DNA of 64,000 bases from Rubripirellula tenax (lineage in GTDB: Bacteria; Planctomycetota; Planctomycetia; Pirellulales; Pirellulaceae). A program made the translations under genes and the position numbers. The notes beneath the pieces were generated by a model. It was given only the letters and a program-made list of their open reading frames with translations. It did not search any database and was not told where the DNA came from. Position 1 is the stretch's first letter. Each line of letters opens with the position of its first letter. Location of the stretch: assembly GCF_007860125.1 (NCBI RefSeq), contig NZ_SJPW01000004.1:618738-682737 (forward strand), given 5' to 3'. Shown here piece after piece: positions 1-8,317 of this stretch.

Positions 1-1502
1 GTGCAATCGCTCTGATCGAATTCGACGCGGGCCACTAACAATCCGAGCAGCTCCGACTGTTCGCGAATCGTCAGCGAGTTCCAAACGCGATCGAAATCGG
101 TGAATGCTTCGGTGACATCAACGGCCGAGACCTTTTGACGGTCGATCTCTGCGATGCGTTTGTTTGCGACGACCAGGCTGCGTTCTGCGGCCTCGATCCG
201 CTGCTGAAGATCCGCCATGCGGGCGGTCGTCGAACTGTTGGCGTCTTGCACCAAGACTACCCGGCGAATCTCGGCGTGGTCGCGACTGAGCTGCCGTGTC
301 AGTTGTATCCGCTGCGTCTCGAACTCCTCCTTCTGGTCAGCGACGGCTTCTGTTGCTTGCCGAACGATCTCATCCCGCAATCCTTCATCGCCGGCGATCG
401 CACGGACTTGGTCGACCACGGCTGCTTCGATTTCGCCCGCCGGCAGCGAAGGATGCTGGCACGCCTTTCGACCGCGTTTGATCGCCCGGACGCAGGTATA
501 GTAGCGGTACGCGATCGATTTCTTCTTGGTGACGTTGTGAACCATCGCCACGTTACAGTACGGACATCGGATCAGTCCCTTGAGTAAGCCGCCGTTCTTG
601 CCAGGGAGCCGATTGCCCCGGTTATGACCATTCGCCCTTAGTTGCGATTGAACTTGCTCAAAGATTCCTTCGTCGATGATCGCTTCGTGCTGGCCTTCGT
701 AGATATCCGTCTTGTGCTTGATCTTGCCGGCGTAGATTGGGTTGGTCAGCATCGCGTGCAGCGAACATTTATCGAACGCCCGGCCACCCTTCGCCGTGCC
801 CTTCTTGGTTTGCCAGACTTTGTTGCACCAGCCACGGCGCTCAAGTTCTTCTGACACCAGCATCAGTGCTTTCAGTTCTAGATACAGCGAAAAGATTCTC
901 CGAACACGAGTCGCTTCGTCCGCATTGACCACCAATCGTGGCGTTCGTTCCCTGCGATCAATGTCATACCCGAGCACGGGATACCCGCCAGTCCATTGGC
1001 CTCGTTTGCTTTGTGCCGCAAGCTTGTCGCGAATCCGCTCGCCGATGATCTCACGTTCAAACTGGGCGAATGACAGCAGGATATTCAGCGTCAACCGGCC
1101 CATCGAGTGCGTCGTGTTGAATTGCTGGGTCACCGATACAAACGACACACCGTACTTATCGAAAACCTCCATCACTTTGGCGAAGTCCAGTAACGATCTA
1201 CTGAGCCGGTCGACTTTGTAAACCACGACACAATCAATCTTGCCGGCCTCGATGTCGTCGATCAATCGCTTGAATGCCGGCCTTTCGGTGTTCCCGCCGG
1301 AGAATCCACCGTCGTCGTACCGTTCCGCGTTGACCAGCCAGCCCTCGTGTTGTTGGCTCGCGATAAACGCCTCGGAAGAATCACGCTGGGCATCGAGCGA
1401 GTTGAACTGTTGGTCGAGCCCTTCCTCGGTGGACTTGCGAGTGTAGATGGCACAGCGGATCGCCGTTGGAGTAGTCACCGTTGTTTGTCTCAGACTGCTC
1501 AT
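1..1502 (-). CDS. Large serine recombinase, partial (3' end outside window)
   Basis: Site-specific DNA recombinase of the large serine (resolvase/invertase) family. About 500 codons are open from the ATG at 1502 to base 1, so the C-terminus lies outside the window. Reading the minus strand gives the N-terminal catalytic block YTRKSTEEG (nucleophile Ser near residue 24), then YDDGGFSGG, VYKVDRLSRS and FEREIIGERIRDK. The recombinase domain and a zinc ribbon (CPYC then a YRYYTC block) follow, then a coiled-coil stretch. The start overlaps the stop of the DUF2924 gene by ATGA, implying translational coupling. It is clearly paralogous, but not identical, to the recombinase at 4081-5643, which has the same gene order in the opposite orientation. 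Function is sure at family level; the target site is unknown. Confidence 0.93.
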   Translation of the reverse strand, partial: MSSLRQTTVTTPTAIRCAIYTRKSTEEGLDQQFNSLDAQRDSSEAFIASQQHEGWLVNAERYDDGGFSGGNTERPAFKRLIDDIEAGKIDCVVVYKVDRLSRSLLDFAKVMEVFDKYGVSFVSVTQQFNTTHSMGRLTLNILLSFAQFEREIIGERIRDKLAAQSKRGQWTGGYPVLGYDIDRRERTPRLVVNADEATRVRRIFSLYLELKALMLVSEELERRGWCNKVWQTKKGTAKGGRAFDKCSLHAMLTNPIYAGKIKHKTDIYEGQHEAIIDEGIFEQVQSQLRANGHNRGNRLPGKNGGLLKGLIRCPYCNVAMVHNVTKKKSIAYRYYTCVRAIKRGRKACQHPSLPAGEIEAAVVDQVRAIAGDEGLRDEIVRQATEAVADQKEEFETQRIQLTRQLSRDHAEIRRVVLVQDANSSTTARMADLQQRIEAAERSLVVANKRIAEIDRQKVSAVDVTEAFTDFDRVWNSLTIREQSELLGLLVARVEFDQSDC

Positions 1503-1987
1503 GCTCGCCTCCCAAGCCGAAAGAAGAGAAACCCATTCGTGTGCGTTCCGCTGACCGCTTTGGCGATCGCGGAAAGCGAGCGATAACGCTGGCCCTCGTA
1601 TTCGAATCCCTCCTGTAAGACGACGACGCGAATCATCTTGCCTTTGTACTGACGCTCAACCATGTTCCCTGGTGGCGGCAGTCGTGGATCCCAATCGACG
1701 AACGCCGATGGCTTGGCGTTAACGACCTCCACGTTTTTGGTGCTGTTTTGCCGGGGAGCAGTGACGCGTGTTTCGGCGTCGACCGCCAACTCCTCCGCTT
1801 TTTTGAGCGTCGATGCTGACAGTCCGCCTTCTTCGTTGGCCTGCAAACGCCAGGCGATCCGGCGGATGAGATACTGTTTGTTGCGACTTCGGCATTCTTC
1901 GCCGAAGACCTGTTCGTATCGCTCCTGCAAGTCGGCGACTCTCAAATCCGGCAGCCGCGCGATCTCGGCGGTGATCTTGGGACTCAT
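1499..1987 (-). CDS. DUF2924 domain protein, left module
   Basis: 162-residue protein of the DUF2924 family, which is typically found immediately before a serine recombinase in planctomycetes and proteobacteria; its biochemical role is not established. The family blocks are visible: CRSRNKQYLIRRIAWRLQ near residues 33-50, VDWDPRLPPPG near 99-109 and FEYEGQRYRSLSAIAKAVSG near 127-146. The start is well supported: GGAGGTGA lies five bases before the ATG. It overlaps the small gene upstream and the recombinase downstream by ATGA each. Its counterpart at 3593-4084 shares all three blocks. I infer a DNA-binding or recombination-accessory role from the fixed linkage only. Confidence 0.9.
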   Translation of the reverse strand: MSPKITAEIARLPDLRVADLQERYEQVFGEECRSRNKQYLIRRIAWRLQANEEGGLSASTLKKAEELAVDAETRVTAPRQNSTKNVEVVNAKPSAFVDWDPRLPPPGNMVERQYKGKMIRVVVLQEGFEYEGQRYRSLSAIAKAVSGTHTNGFLFFRLGRRA

Positions 1988-2154
1988 CGCTCACCTCCGG
2001 CTGGCATGCTGCATTCAGGTGCATGGTCCTCGGTCGATACGTCCTCGCCGTCCGTTGTTTCGACAGCAGTTTGTTCGCGTTTCACCTTTTGCACCCGCGA
2101 CAATCCGCGGATCAACAGCGCAGCGATATTCTGCGTCCGTTTTTCATTCATCAT
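1984..2154 (-). CDS. Small conserved module protein (56 aa)
   Basis: A 56-codon reading frame that starts with two consecutive ATG codons and ends in ATGA overlap with the DUF2924 gene. Its Shine-Dalgarno for the next gene is inside its own 3' end. The N-terminus reads MMNEKRTQNIAALLIRGLSR. This aligns with the N-terminus of the small gene in the right module (MCEQRRSAIAAIFAKGVAR), the same position in the same order, so it is likely a real gene rather than chance. The rest is polar and poorly conserved. Function unknown; a short amphipathic helix around residues 8-25 is plausible. Confidence 0.6.
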   Translation of the reverse strand: MMNEKRTQNIAALLIRGLSRVQKVKREQTAVETTDGEDVSTEDHAPECSMPAGGER

Positions 2155-2386
2155 CTTTCACCTCGCAGTGGTTCTGGTCTCGGCTGGTCTCGAAACCCGT
2201 TGTTTCAGAGACGTCCGTGACAGAGAGCGATGGCGGCGCGACACCATCAAGCCGCTTGGGTAAAGAGTCTGCGAGATTTCCAGAAACTCTTGCCGGTTCG
2301 TCCGGAGACTCGACCGAGTCGTCGGATGCTTCGCGAAGCCGACCGATCCCGCGAGCAAGAATGGCGGCCACCCTGCGCAGCCGCAT
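2144..2386 (-). CDS. Small conserved module protein (80 aa), left copy
   Basis: First gene of the left recombinase module. The frame is open from a TTG at 2413, but the ATG at 2386 is the better start. It overlaps the next small gene by eleven bases. Residues similar to the right-module protein at 3113-3385 are RRVAAILARGIGRL against RRLVAGLLARGVLRW, and LADSLPKRLD against PTDSLPERLD followed by LSV in both. That matched pattern in two diverged copies argues for coding. The C-terminus is acidic. No known family is recognised. Start uncertain. Confidence 0.55.
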   Translation of the reverse strand: MRLRRVAAILARGIGRLREASDDSVESPDEPARVSGNLADSLPKRLDGVAPPSLSVTDVSETTGFETSRDQNHCEVKDDE

Positions 2387-2716
2387 CGCCGGCGGATCAT
2401 CCGGCGAGTCCAAAGAAGATAGAGAACCTATGGGAACACCTCCGCTAGGAAATAATCACGGAAGGCGCAACCATTGCTCCCTCCCGGGACTATCTATGCG
2501 AAAGCGATGACGCGCGTCCCATAACCGGAGCGGCAAAGTTTGATTTCGGTGCCTCGCGACCGAGAGCAACTAGGCAGCAAAAAGAATCCCGAGTGGGCCA
2601 GACGTGCGATAACCCCCACGCCCAAAACCCGTGGTCTCCATCACCCCAGAGAGTCGTGAGAGAATCTCGCCCCAAACGACCCCCACCACCCGTCAGAACC
2701 ACGGCTTGGCCGGCCA

Positions 2717-2740
2717 CCGAGTCTCTGACCCGAGACTCGG
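2717..2740. repeat. Perfect 9-bp inverted repeat
   Basis: CCGAGTCTC at 2717-2725 and GAGACTCGG at 2732-2740 are exact reverse complements around a 6-base loop. There is no T-tract, so it is not an obvious terminator. Being between two recombinase modules it could be an operator or a recombination site; that is inference. Confidence 0.6.
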
Positions 2741-2772
2741 GAAAAGCATGGAATTGCCAGGAAACCACGAAA

Positions 2773-2809
2773 AAAGCCGGCGTTTTGCGAGCTGCAAAAC
2801 GTCGGCTTT
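2773..2809. terminator. Bidirectional rho-independent terminator-like hairpin
   Basis: AAAGCCGGCGTTTTGC (2773-2788) pairs with GCAAAACGTCGGCTTT (2794-2809) through 16 bp with one G-U, around the loop GAGCT. The left arm is preceded by A residues and the right arm ends in T residues, so it could work in both directions. It resembles the hairpin at 55443-55473. Confidence 0.6.
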
Positions 2810-3112
2810 CGGAGTTTACCTTCTGCGGTCAGTTTCCTAACCAAACAGAGAAGTTGTGAGCGAGTGACTCGCGTCAAGGCATTTCTTGATTCTCTGCGAG
2901 GGTGAGAAAACCCCGTTTGTGAACTGCGTACTAAATACTACAAACCGCGATCTGGCGTCAGAATAATGGACCGGGCCGCTCTTGGGGGTGGGAGCGGGAC
3001 GGGTGTTGGGGCTTTGTTGAAGATGCTCGTGCAGGGTTTTGAAAACACGGCATAGGTTACCTGAGAGGGACGATTTGGTTTGTCTCGGTAGCTTCATGAA
3101 TCTTTCAAAAGG

Positions 3113-3385
3113 TTGCGTGTGGGTAAGGCATTGAATGGTGGTGGGACGGCGGATCTTTCTTCGTCGGAGCGGCGGCGGTTGGTCGCTGGGTTGTTGGCTC
3201 GTGGGGTTTTGCGGTGGCGGGCTTCGCGGCTGGCGTCTGTTTCTGGAACTCCGACGGACTCTTTACCCGAACGGCTTGATCGTCGTTTGGATCCAGGGCT
3301 CTCTGTGGAAGACGCGGTCTCGCTTGGTCGAGACGACGCGTCCGGTACTTCTTCTTCTTCCACAGGGAATTCAGAACATGTGTGA
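3113..3385 (+). CDS. Small conserved module protein (90 aa), right copy
   Basis: First gene of the right recombinase module, homologous to the protein at 2144-2386 through RRLVAGLLARGVLRW and TDSLPERLD...LSVEDA. The frame begins with TTG at 3113; in-frame GTG (3119) and TTG (3131) are alternatives and there is no in-frame ATG upstream of the conserved block, so the start is uncertain. The tail is Ser-rich and polar. It overlaps the next small gene by eight bases. No recognised family; role unknown. Confidence 0.5.
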   Translation: MRVGKALNGGGTADLSSSERRRLVAGLLARGVLRWRASRLASVSGTPTDSLPERLDRRLDPGLSVEDAVSLGRDDASGTSSSSTGNSEHV

Positions 3386-3596
3386 ACAACGACGCAGCGC
3401 GATCGCTGCCATCTTTGCCAAAGGCGTCGCGCGGTGCCGAACGGTGTCGCGCGACGAACATCGACAACCGGTGGGTGAACCGGAGTTCGATTCGGTGCTG
3501 GCGAACGCAAATGACGAGACCGATGCAACGTCGGCTTGCAATGGATCGGTGCTTGAGGAAACAGAAGATCTTGGATCGAAGGAGGCGACGCTATGA
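3378..3596 (+). CDS. Small conserved module protein (72 aa)
   Basis: A 72-codon frame from the ATG at 3378, ending in ATGA overlap with the DUF2924 gene. Its own 3' end carries the ribosome-binding sequence AAGGAGG used by that gene. The N-terminus MCEQRRSAIAAIFAKGVAR matches the small gene at 1984-2154; the remaining 50 residues are acidic and low in hydrophobics. Conserved position, conserved N-terminus and overlap on both sides support it as a real gene. Function unknown. Confidence 0.6.
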   Translation: MCEQRRSAIAAIFAKGVARCRTVSRDEHRQPVGEPEFDSVLANANDETDATSACNGSVLEETEDLGSKEATL

Positions 3597-4084
3597 AACC
3601 ATCGACTGAAATTGAGATCGCGAAGCTGGACGACATGACGGTCGACCAATTGATCGCGAAGTACGAAGACTTGTTTGAAGAAGCGTGTCGCAGCAGGCAT
3701 CGCAAGTATCTGACGCGGCGGATCGCTTGGCGGTTGCAGAGTCGTGATGAGGGTGGACTGAGCAACCATGCGAAGCAACGGGCTCGCGAGATCGCGGCGA
3801 CATCGGATGTTCGGACGACGCCCCCTCGAGCGGACGTAATTGATCGCGTTCGGCGGAAGAAGCCGGAGCTGGACGGTTACGTGGATTGGGATCCGCGCTT
3901 GCCGCCGCCCGGCAGCTACGTCGAGCGGTTGTACAAGGGCAAGATGATTCGGGTTTTGGTTTTGACGGATGGGTTCGAGTACGAGGGACGGCGGTATCGG
4001 TCGTTGTCCAACATCGCCGGCGAACTGAGCGGGTCGAGTTACAACGGATTCGTGTTCTTTAAGCTGGGGGTGCGTGAGAAATGA
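3593..4084 (+). CDS. DUF2924 domain protein, right module
   Basis: 163-residue DUF2924 protein, paralogue of the one at 1499-1987. The shared blocks are CRSRHRKYLTRRIAWRLQ, VDWDPRLPPPGSYVERLYKG and FEYEGRRYRSLSNIAGELSG. AAGGAGG lies about six bases before the ATG and fixes the start. It overlaps the recombinase by ATGA. Proteins of this family accompany serine recombinases; the molecular role is not known. The central linker (residues about 60-85) differs most between the two copies. Confidence 0.9.
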   Translation: MKPSTEIEIAKLDDMTVDQLIAKYEDLFEEACRSRHRKYLTRRIAWRLQSRDEGGLSNHAKQRAREIAATSDVRTTPPRADVIDRVRRKKPELDGYVDWDPRLPPPGSYVERLYKGKMIRVLVLTDGFEYEGRRYRSLSNIAGELSGSSYNGFVFFKLGVREK

Positions 4085-5643
4085 CAAAACCAAAATCGGA
4101 TAAGCCCGAGGTGCCGAAGATCCGGTGTGCGATCTACACCCGGAAGTCGACGGAGGAAGGACTCGATCAAGAGTTCAATTCGCTCGACGCTCAACGCGAC
4201 GCCGGCGAGAACTACATCGCGAGCCAGCAACAAGAAGGCTGGGTCGCGATCTCGAAGCACTACGACGACGGTGGGTTCTCCGGCGGGAACCTCGAGCGGC
4301 CAGCGATGAACCGCTTGTTGGCGGACATTTCCAACGGCGAGGTCGACTGCGTTGTCGTTTACAAAGTGGATAGGTTGAGTCGATCGTTGTTGGATTTCTC
4401 GCGGATCATGGAGGCGTTTGATAACCAAGGCGTTTCGTTTGTCTCGGTGACGCAGGCGTTCAACACGACTCACTCGATGGGTCGGCTGACGCTGAACATC
4501 CTACTTTCGTTCGCCCAGTTTGAACGCGAGATCATCGGCGAGCGGATTCGCGACAAGATCGCGGCTCAACGGCGTCGCGGCAAATGGGCCGGCGGGATTC
4601 CGGTGCTGGGGTACGACGTTGATCGGTCGGGGCCGAGTCCGAAGTTGGTGATCAACGCGGACGAGGCGGCCAGGGTGCGGCGTATCTTTGGGATGTATTT
4701 GGAACTGCAAGCGTTGACGCCGGTGGTCGAAGAACTCGATCGTCGTGGGTGGACGGCGAAGCCTTGGAAGACGAAAGCGGGCAAGCCGCGTGGCGGCCGG
4801 ACGTTCGACAAAGCTTCACTGCATTCTTTGTTGACCAACGAGATCTACATCGGACGGATCAAGCACAAAACGGAAACGTTCAATGGCGAACACACAGCGA
4901 TCGTGGACGACAAGTTGTTCGATGATGTTGGAACGATGCTTCGCAGCCACGGTCGCGGCGGAGGCGCGCACTTGGTCAACAAGTACCAAGCGTTGCTGCG
5001 TGGTTTGTTGTACTGTCCGGCTTGCAACCGCTCGATGGTCCACAACGTATCAAAGCGGAAGTCGAAGATCTACCGCTATTACACTTGCGTGACGGCGATC
5101 AAACGGGGGCGGAAGCATTGTCCGTCGCCGTCTTTGCCGGCCGGCGAAATCGAATCGGTCGTTGTGGGCCAGGTGCGTGCGATCGCGTCGGACAACGCGT
5201 TGCGGCGGGACGTGTTGACGCAAGCGATGGAGCAAGTCGGCGACGAGCTTGGCGAATTGCAAACGCAGCGGTCTCAGTTGCAGGACCAACTCGACTCCAA
5301 CGACAGACAGATTCGCGAACTCGTTGGTAGTTCGGGGGTGACCACTTCGCGCCGCCTCGCGGAACTGCACGAACATACGGCGGATCTCGGCCGATCGGTG
5401 GCCCGCGTTGAAGCGGAGATCGAGCGGTTGCAAACGGATCGCATTAGCGAAGCGGATGTCGCGGTCGCATTCTCGGACTTCGACAACGTTTGGAACGCAC
5501 TGAACACGCTTGAAAAGGCGGATGTGTTGGGGTTGCTGGTGTCGCGAATCGAGTTCGATGCCGCCGACAGTTCTCTTTCAATCTCGATGCACCCCGCCGG
5601 CATCAAATCACTCGCCAACAATGTGGAGGATTCGGCATCATGA
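4081..5643 (+). CDS. Large serine recombinase, right module
   Basis: 520-residue site-specific recombinase. The N-terminal resolvase domain (about 14-165) has YTRKSTEEG with nucleophile Ser23, YDDGGFSGGN, VYKVDRLSRSLLDF and FEREIIGERIRDK. The recombinase domain follows (about 190-290, GRTFDKASLHSLLTNEIYIG), then a zinc ribbon (CPAC...YYTC, about 318-345) and a coiled coil (about 385-455). Length is normal for the family and all catalytic blocks are intact, so it is probably active. It is translationally coupled by ATGA overlaps to DUF2924 upstream and to the helix-turn-helix gene downstream. It is likely the integrase of an integrated element or a resident recombinase; attachment sites were not identified. 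Confidence 0.95.
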   Translation: MTKPKSDKPEVPKIRCAIYTRKSTEEGLDQEFNSLDAQRDAGENYIASQQQEGWVAISKHYDDGGFSGGNLERPAMNRLLADISNGEVDCVVVYKVDRLSRSLLDFSRIMEAFDNQGVSFVSVTQAFNTTHSMGRLTLNILLSFAQFEREIIGERIRDKIAAQRRRGKWAGGIPVLGYDVDRSGPSPKLVINADEAARVRRIFGMYLELQALTPVVEELDRRGWTAKPWKTKAGKPRGGRTFDKASLHSLLTNEIYIGRIKHKTETFNGEHTAIVDDKLFDDVGTMLRSHGRGGGAHLVNKYQALLRGLLYCPACNRSMVHNVSKRKSKIYRYYTCVTAIKRGRKHCPSPSLPAGEIESVVVGQVRAIASDNALRRDVLTQAMEQVGDELGELQTQRSQLQDQLDSNDRQIRELVGSSGVTTSRRLAELHEHTADLGRSVARVEAEIERLQTDRISEADVAVAFSDFDNVWNALNTLEKADVLGLLVSRIEFDAADSSLSISMHPAGIKSLANNVEDSAS

Positions 5644-6068
5644 TTAATGTCAAACTGAAAGTAGATTTGCAGCTCAACAAGGTCTCGAAGCAGAAGAAAG
5701 AACCCACGGAGGAAGAGACTGGCGACGATGTCCCGGTCAAACGTCGCGGCAAGATCCCGCGAGTATCCCGTTTGATGGCGATCTCGATTCAGTTCGACCA
5801 GATGCTGCGAAGCGGTGAGGCGAAGGACACGATGCATCTGGCGGACATGCACTCGATCAGTTCGCCGCGGGTGACGCAGATCATGAATCTGGCGTTGCTT
5901 GCCCCCGACATTCAAGAGGCGTTGCTCTGTCTGCCGCGCGAGTTCGTCGGGCGATCGAAGATCAACGAGAAGATGCTGCGACCGATGACGGCTGAAATGG
6001 ATTGGGACCGCCAGCGAGAGATTTGGCGACGGTTGCAGACGGACAATTCTCAAACGCCAGATGAATGA
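5640..6068 (+). CDS. Putative helix-turn-helix protein coupled to recombinase
   Basis: 142-residue basic protein whose ATG overlaps the recombinase stop (ATGA). Residues about 65-110 (LADMHSISSPRVTQIMNLAL, then LAPDIQEALLCLP) look like the helix-turn-helix and following helices of ParB/KorB-like DNA-binding domains. The N-terminus is Lys/Glu-rich and probably disordered. I infer that it binds DNA and assists or regulates the recombinase. It is the last gene of the right module; whether the left module has one cannot be seen because that copy leaves the window. Confidence 0.7.
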   Translation: MINVKLKVDLQLNKVSKQKKEPTEEETGDDVPVKRRGKIPRVSRLMAISIQFDQMLRSGEAKDTMHLADMHSISSPRVTQIMNLALLAPDIQEALLCLPREFVGRSKINEKMLRPMTAEMDWDRQREIWRRLQTDNSQTPDE

Positions 6069-6080
6069 TTGACAAATCTG

Positions 6081-6473
6081 CTAGAACGCGGGTGGTGTGA
6101 CGCCTTTGGCTTTTAAGGCAGCAAGGTATTTGTCTGGTTCGGCGACTAGCTTTTTGGCGCAGCCGGGGCAGCAGATGTAGATGGCTTTGCCGTTGACGTT
6201 CACTTTGCCGGGGACGCCCATGCCGCCGAGTGGTTTGTCCATCAGTCGGCACGTTTTCTGGGCGGCGATCGCGGCGGCATGACTGGCACACTGGTGAGCC
6301 GCGTGGTCGTGCTCGGCGTGGTTGCGAAGTGCTTCTGCTTCTTGGGCAAATACGAACTGGGGTGCTGCCAATAGTGCAGCGGCGCTCGCGATTGCGCGTC
6401 GTCGGCCAACAACTCGGGGAACCGAAATTACCGGACCGAGATGGCGAACGGCAATCTCACGTCTTATCCACAA
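6081..6473 (-). CDS. Secreted YHS/TRASH-like metal-binding protein
   Basis: 130 codons from a TTG directly following a stop codon. There is no in-frame ATG, so the true start is uncertain. After a basic segment RRRAIASAAALLAAP there is a signal-peptide-like hydrophobic run ending FVFAQEA. A His-rich patch follows (HAEHDHAAHQCASHAA), then a YHS/TRASH-type domain at about 75-120: CRLMDKPLGGMG, then IYICCPGCAKKLVAEPDKYL. Such domains bind copper or other soft metals. It is convergent with the recombinase module and divergent from the Cys-rich gene at 6541. Likely periplasmic; metal unproven. Confidence 0.75.
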   Translation of the reverse strand: MWIRREIAVRHLGPVISVPRVVGRRRAIASAAALLAAPQFVFAQEAEALRNHAEHDHAAHQCASHAAAIAAQKTCRLMDKPLGGMGVPGKVNVNGKAIYICCPGCAKKLVAEPDKYLAALKAKGVTPPAF

Positions 6474-6540
6474 CTAGCCGACAGCGGCGGCACAGGCGGA
6501 CTGTTCTTGTGGCAGCTCTGACCTTGCCGCAAAGCGTGTA

Positions 6541-6963
6541 ATGAACTACCATCAGGGAGTGAAAAGTCCTTTACTTGCCTTGCTGTTGATCGTCAATTTA
6601 TTGGCGTGTCCGGTGCGTTGCCTTTCGTGTGAAGCGGATGTGGCGGTGGGTGAGGTATGTGTGCCAGCAGTTTGCTCTTGCTGCTCGCACGGTGATGAAG
6701 CTCCCGAGTCGGAGTCACCTGAACCCTGTGGTGACGATTGCAACTGTCAGAATTGCATCTGTGAAGGTGCGGTGGTTGAGGCCGATGTGGCTTTGCCCGA
6801 CTCGCCAGAACAATCTGGGCAATGGGTGCGTGCGGCGATGATGATCGCTAATCCGACTGCGGCTCTGTTAGTCAAAACATCTTCACGACGATCGCGTGCC
6901 CCCAGCGGGCGTCTTCTCTGCGGTCGTGATGTGCGTGTTGCGCACCAATCTTGGTTGATCTGA
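6541..6963 (+). CDS. Secreted Cys-rich protein of unknown function
   Basis: 140 residues. A hydrophobic signal segment (about 9-23, SPLLALLLIVNLLACP) is followed by a cysteine-rich region (CLSCEADV, CSCC, CGDDCNCQNCIC) at about 28-75 with acidic spacers. The C-terminus is basic (SSRRSRAPSGR). No family is recognised. It has the layout of the small secreted protein at 26841-27353 (signal, Cys/acidic centre, short tail). It is the first gene before the ABC efflux operon. A periplasmic or outer-envelope metal-binding role is inference from composition and context. Confidence 0.65.
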   Translation: MNYHQGVKSPLLALLLIVNLLACPVRCLSCEADVAVGEVCVPAVCSCCSHGDEAPESESPEPCGDDCNCQNCICEGAVVEADVALPDSPEQSGQWVRAAMMIANPTAALLVKTSSRRSRAPSGRLLCGRDVRVAHQSWLI

Positions 6964-7140
6964 ACCGCTTGAACACCTGTTTGCGATCGCCTGCAACCTC
7001 TTTTTGCAAGTGAACGAGTGATCGTCCTGGTCACCGGTCGCTAGGTTCAATCCATGCTTGCTTTCGTCGGTCACTGCTGCGCGCGGTGGTTGCGAGCGAG
7101 AACTGGTTTTCCAATTCACCAATCTAAAATCATCAATCAA

Positions 7141-8295
7141 ATGCTTCTCCCTTGGGAATACGGTGTTCGCAATCTGGCTCGACGGCCCGTGCGGACGGCA
7201 TTGACGCTCGTTGCATTAGCGACGGTCGTGATGCTGGTGTTCGTCGTGGTGGGGTTTATTCGTGGGTTGGAACAATCGCTGGCCGTCAGTGGAGATGAAA
7301 ATGTGGTTCTCGTGTATTCCGTCAATTCGGAGCAGAACATTGAGAACTCGTCGATCGCCGCGCGTAGTCCGTCGCTCGTTGCGGCCAGCTTGGACGGCAC
7401 GGTGAAACGCTTTGATGTGACTCATGTGTCGCCGGAGTTGTATCTGGGTACGCGAGTAAAGACGAATGGAAGTGCTGGCGGCTTGGGGTTGGTACGCGGC
7501 GTTTCGTATGCCGCGCCGCTGGTACGTCGATCGGTGAAGTTGGTCGAGGGCGACTGGCCCGGTGAGGGGGAAGTCATCGTGGGTCGTTTGGCTGCCGCGA
7601 AACTAGGTAGCACTGATGAAGCAGTGATGGTTGGGAACAGCGTCGAATTTGAAGGTCGATCGTGGCAAATCAGTGGACGGTTCGCGGCTGGCGGTGCAGC
7701 GTATGAATCCGAGATTTGGTGCCGACTGGGAGATTTCCAGACGGCAACTAAACGACAGGACTTGAGTCTGGTTGCGATGTTGTTGTCGCCTGGAAGCTCG
7801 CCCGCCGAAGTCCAGTTGTTTTGCAAAGAACGGACGGACCTGGAACTGCGAGCGATCCGCGAAACGGATTACTACGCCTCGCTGCAACAACACTACAAAC
7901 CGGTGCGGTTGCTCGCTTGGTTCGTCGTCGTGTTGGTATCCGGTGCTGGCATCTTTGCTGGATTGAACATGATGTACGGCGCGGTGGCGGGACGGATTCG
8001 TGAGATTGCAACACTGCAAGCGATTGGATTTCGCCGACGGGCGATCCTGCTCAGTTTGGTGCAAGAAGGAGTTTTGTTGGCAGCGGCCGGTTCGCTGCTT
8101 TCTGGCGTGATCGCACTGACGATGCTCAACGGCATGGCGGTGCGTTTCACGATGGGTGCGTTCACGTTACGCATTGATAGCGTCGCAATCTTGATCGGTT
8201 GCGGGGTTGGTTTGTTATTGGGTGTCGTGGGTGCGTTGCCCCCGGCAATCAAAGCGTTGCGAGCCGAAGTCGCAACAAGTTTGAAAGCTATTTGA
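7141..8295 (+). CDS. ABC transporter permease, FtsX/MacB type
   Basis: 384 residues from the ATG at 7141 ([18 protein letters not shown]). An in-frame start 29 codons upstream (7054) adds a segment without the conserved beginning, so I reject it. Topology is that of FtsX/MacB permeases: TM1 at about 14-37, a periplasmic domain to about 260, then three TM segments near 266-290, 312-340 and 355-380. It is the first permease of a split tripartite exporter: this gene, a lipoprotein (8318), a membrane-fusion protein (8839), an ATPase (10399) and a second permease (11104), all on one strand with short gaps. Substrate unknown; neighbours suggest metal stress. Confidence 0.88.
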   Translation: MLLPWEYGVRNLARRPVRTALTLVALATVVMLVFVVVGFIRGLEQSLAVSGDENVVLVYSVNSEQNIENSSIAARSPSLVAASLDGTVKRFDVTHVSPELYLGTRVKTNGSAGGLGLVRGVSYAAPLVRRSVKLVEGDWPGEGEVIVGRLAAAKLGSTDEAVMVGNSVEFEGRSWQISGRFAAGGAAYESEIWCRLGDFQTATKRQDLSLVAMLLSPGSSPAEVQLFCKERTDLELRAIRETDYYASLQQHYKPVRLLAWFVVVLVSGAGIFAGLNMMYGAVAGRIREIATLQAIGFRRRAILLSLVQEGVLLAAAGSLLSGVIALTMLNGMAVRFTMGAFTLRIDSVAILIGCGVGLLLGVVGALPPAIKALRAEVATSLKAI

Positions 8296-8317
8296 CTACG
8301 TTTCCTGGAGAATTTTG

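Larger units (their letters stand above)
2414..3112. other. Divergent intergenic region between the two recombinase modules
   Basis: About 700 bases lie between the divergently transcribed modules. I see no credible gene. It holds a perfect 9-bp inverted repeat and a strong terminator-like hairpin (listed separately), plus a G/C-rich stretch near 2980-3010. Promoters of both modules should lie here, but I cannot assign convincing -35/-10 pairs. A crossover or attachment site for the recombinases is a reasonable expectation for such a region, but nothing in the sequence proves it. Confidence 0.5.

Noticed and set aside
1662..2510. 282-codon plus-strand frame over the left DUF2924 gene
   Set aside because: Antisense to three overlapping minus-strand genes with clear homology and a good ribosome-binding site.
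3371..4093. 240-codon minus-strand frame over the right module
   Set aside because: Antisense shadow of DUF2924; no recognisable protein features.
6490..6540. Sigma-54-like TGGCAG...TTGC upstream of 6541
   Set aside because: The distance between GG and GC is 13 bases, not the required 10.
7054..7140. Longer start for the first ABC permease
   Set aside because: The added 29 residues lack conservation with the family N-terminus, whereas [12 protein letters not shown] begins as expected.
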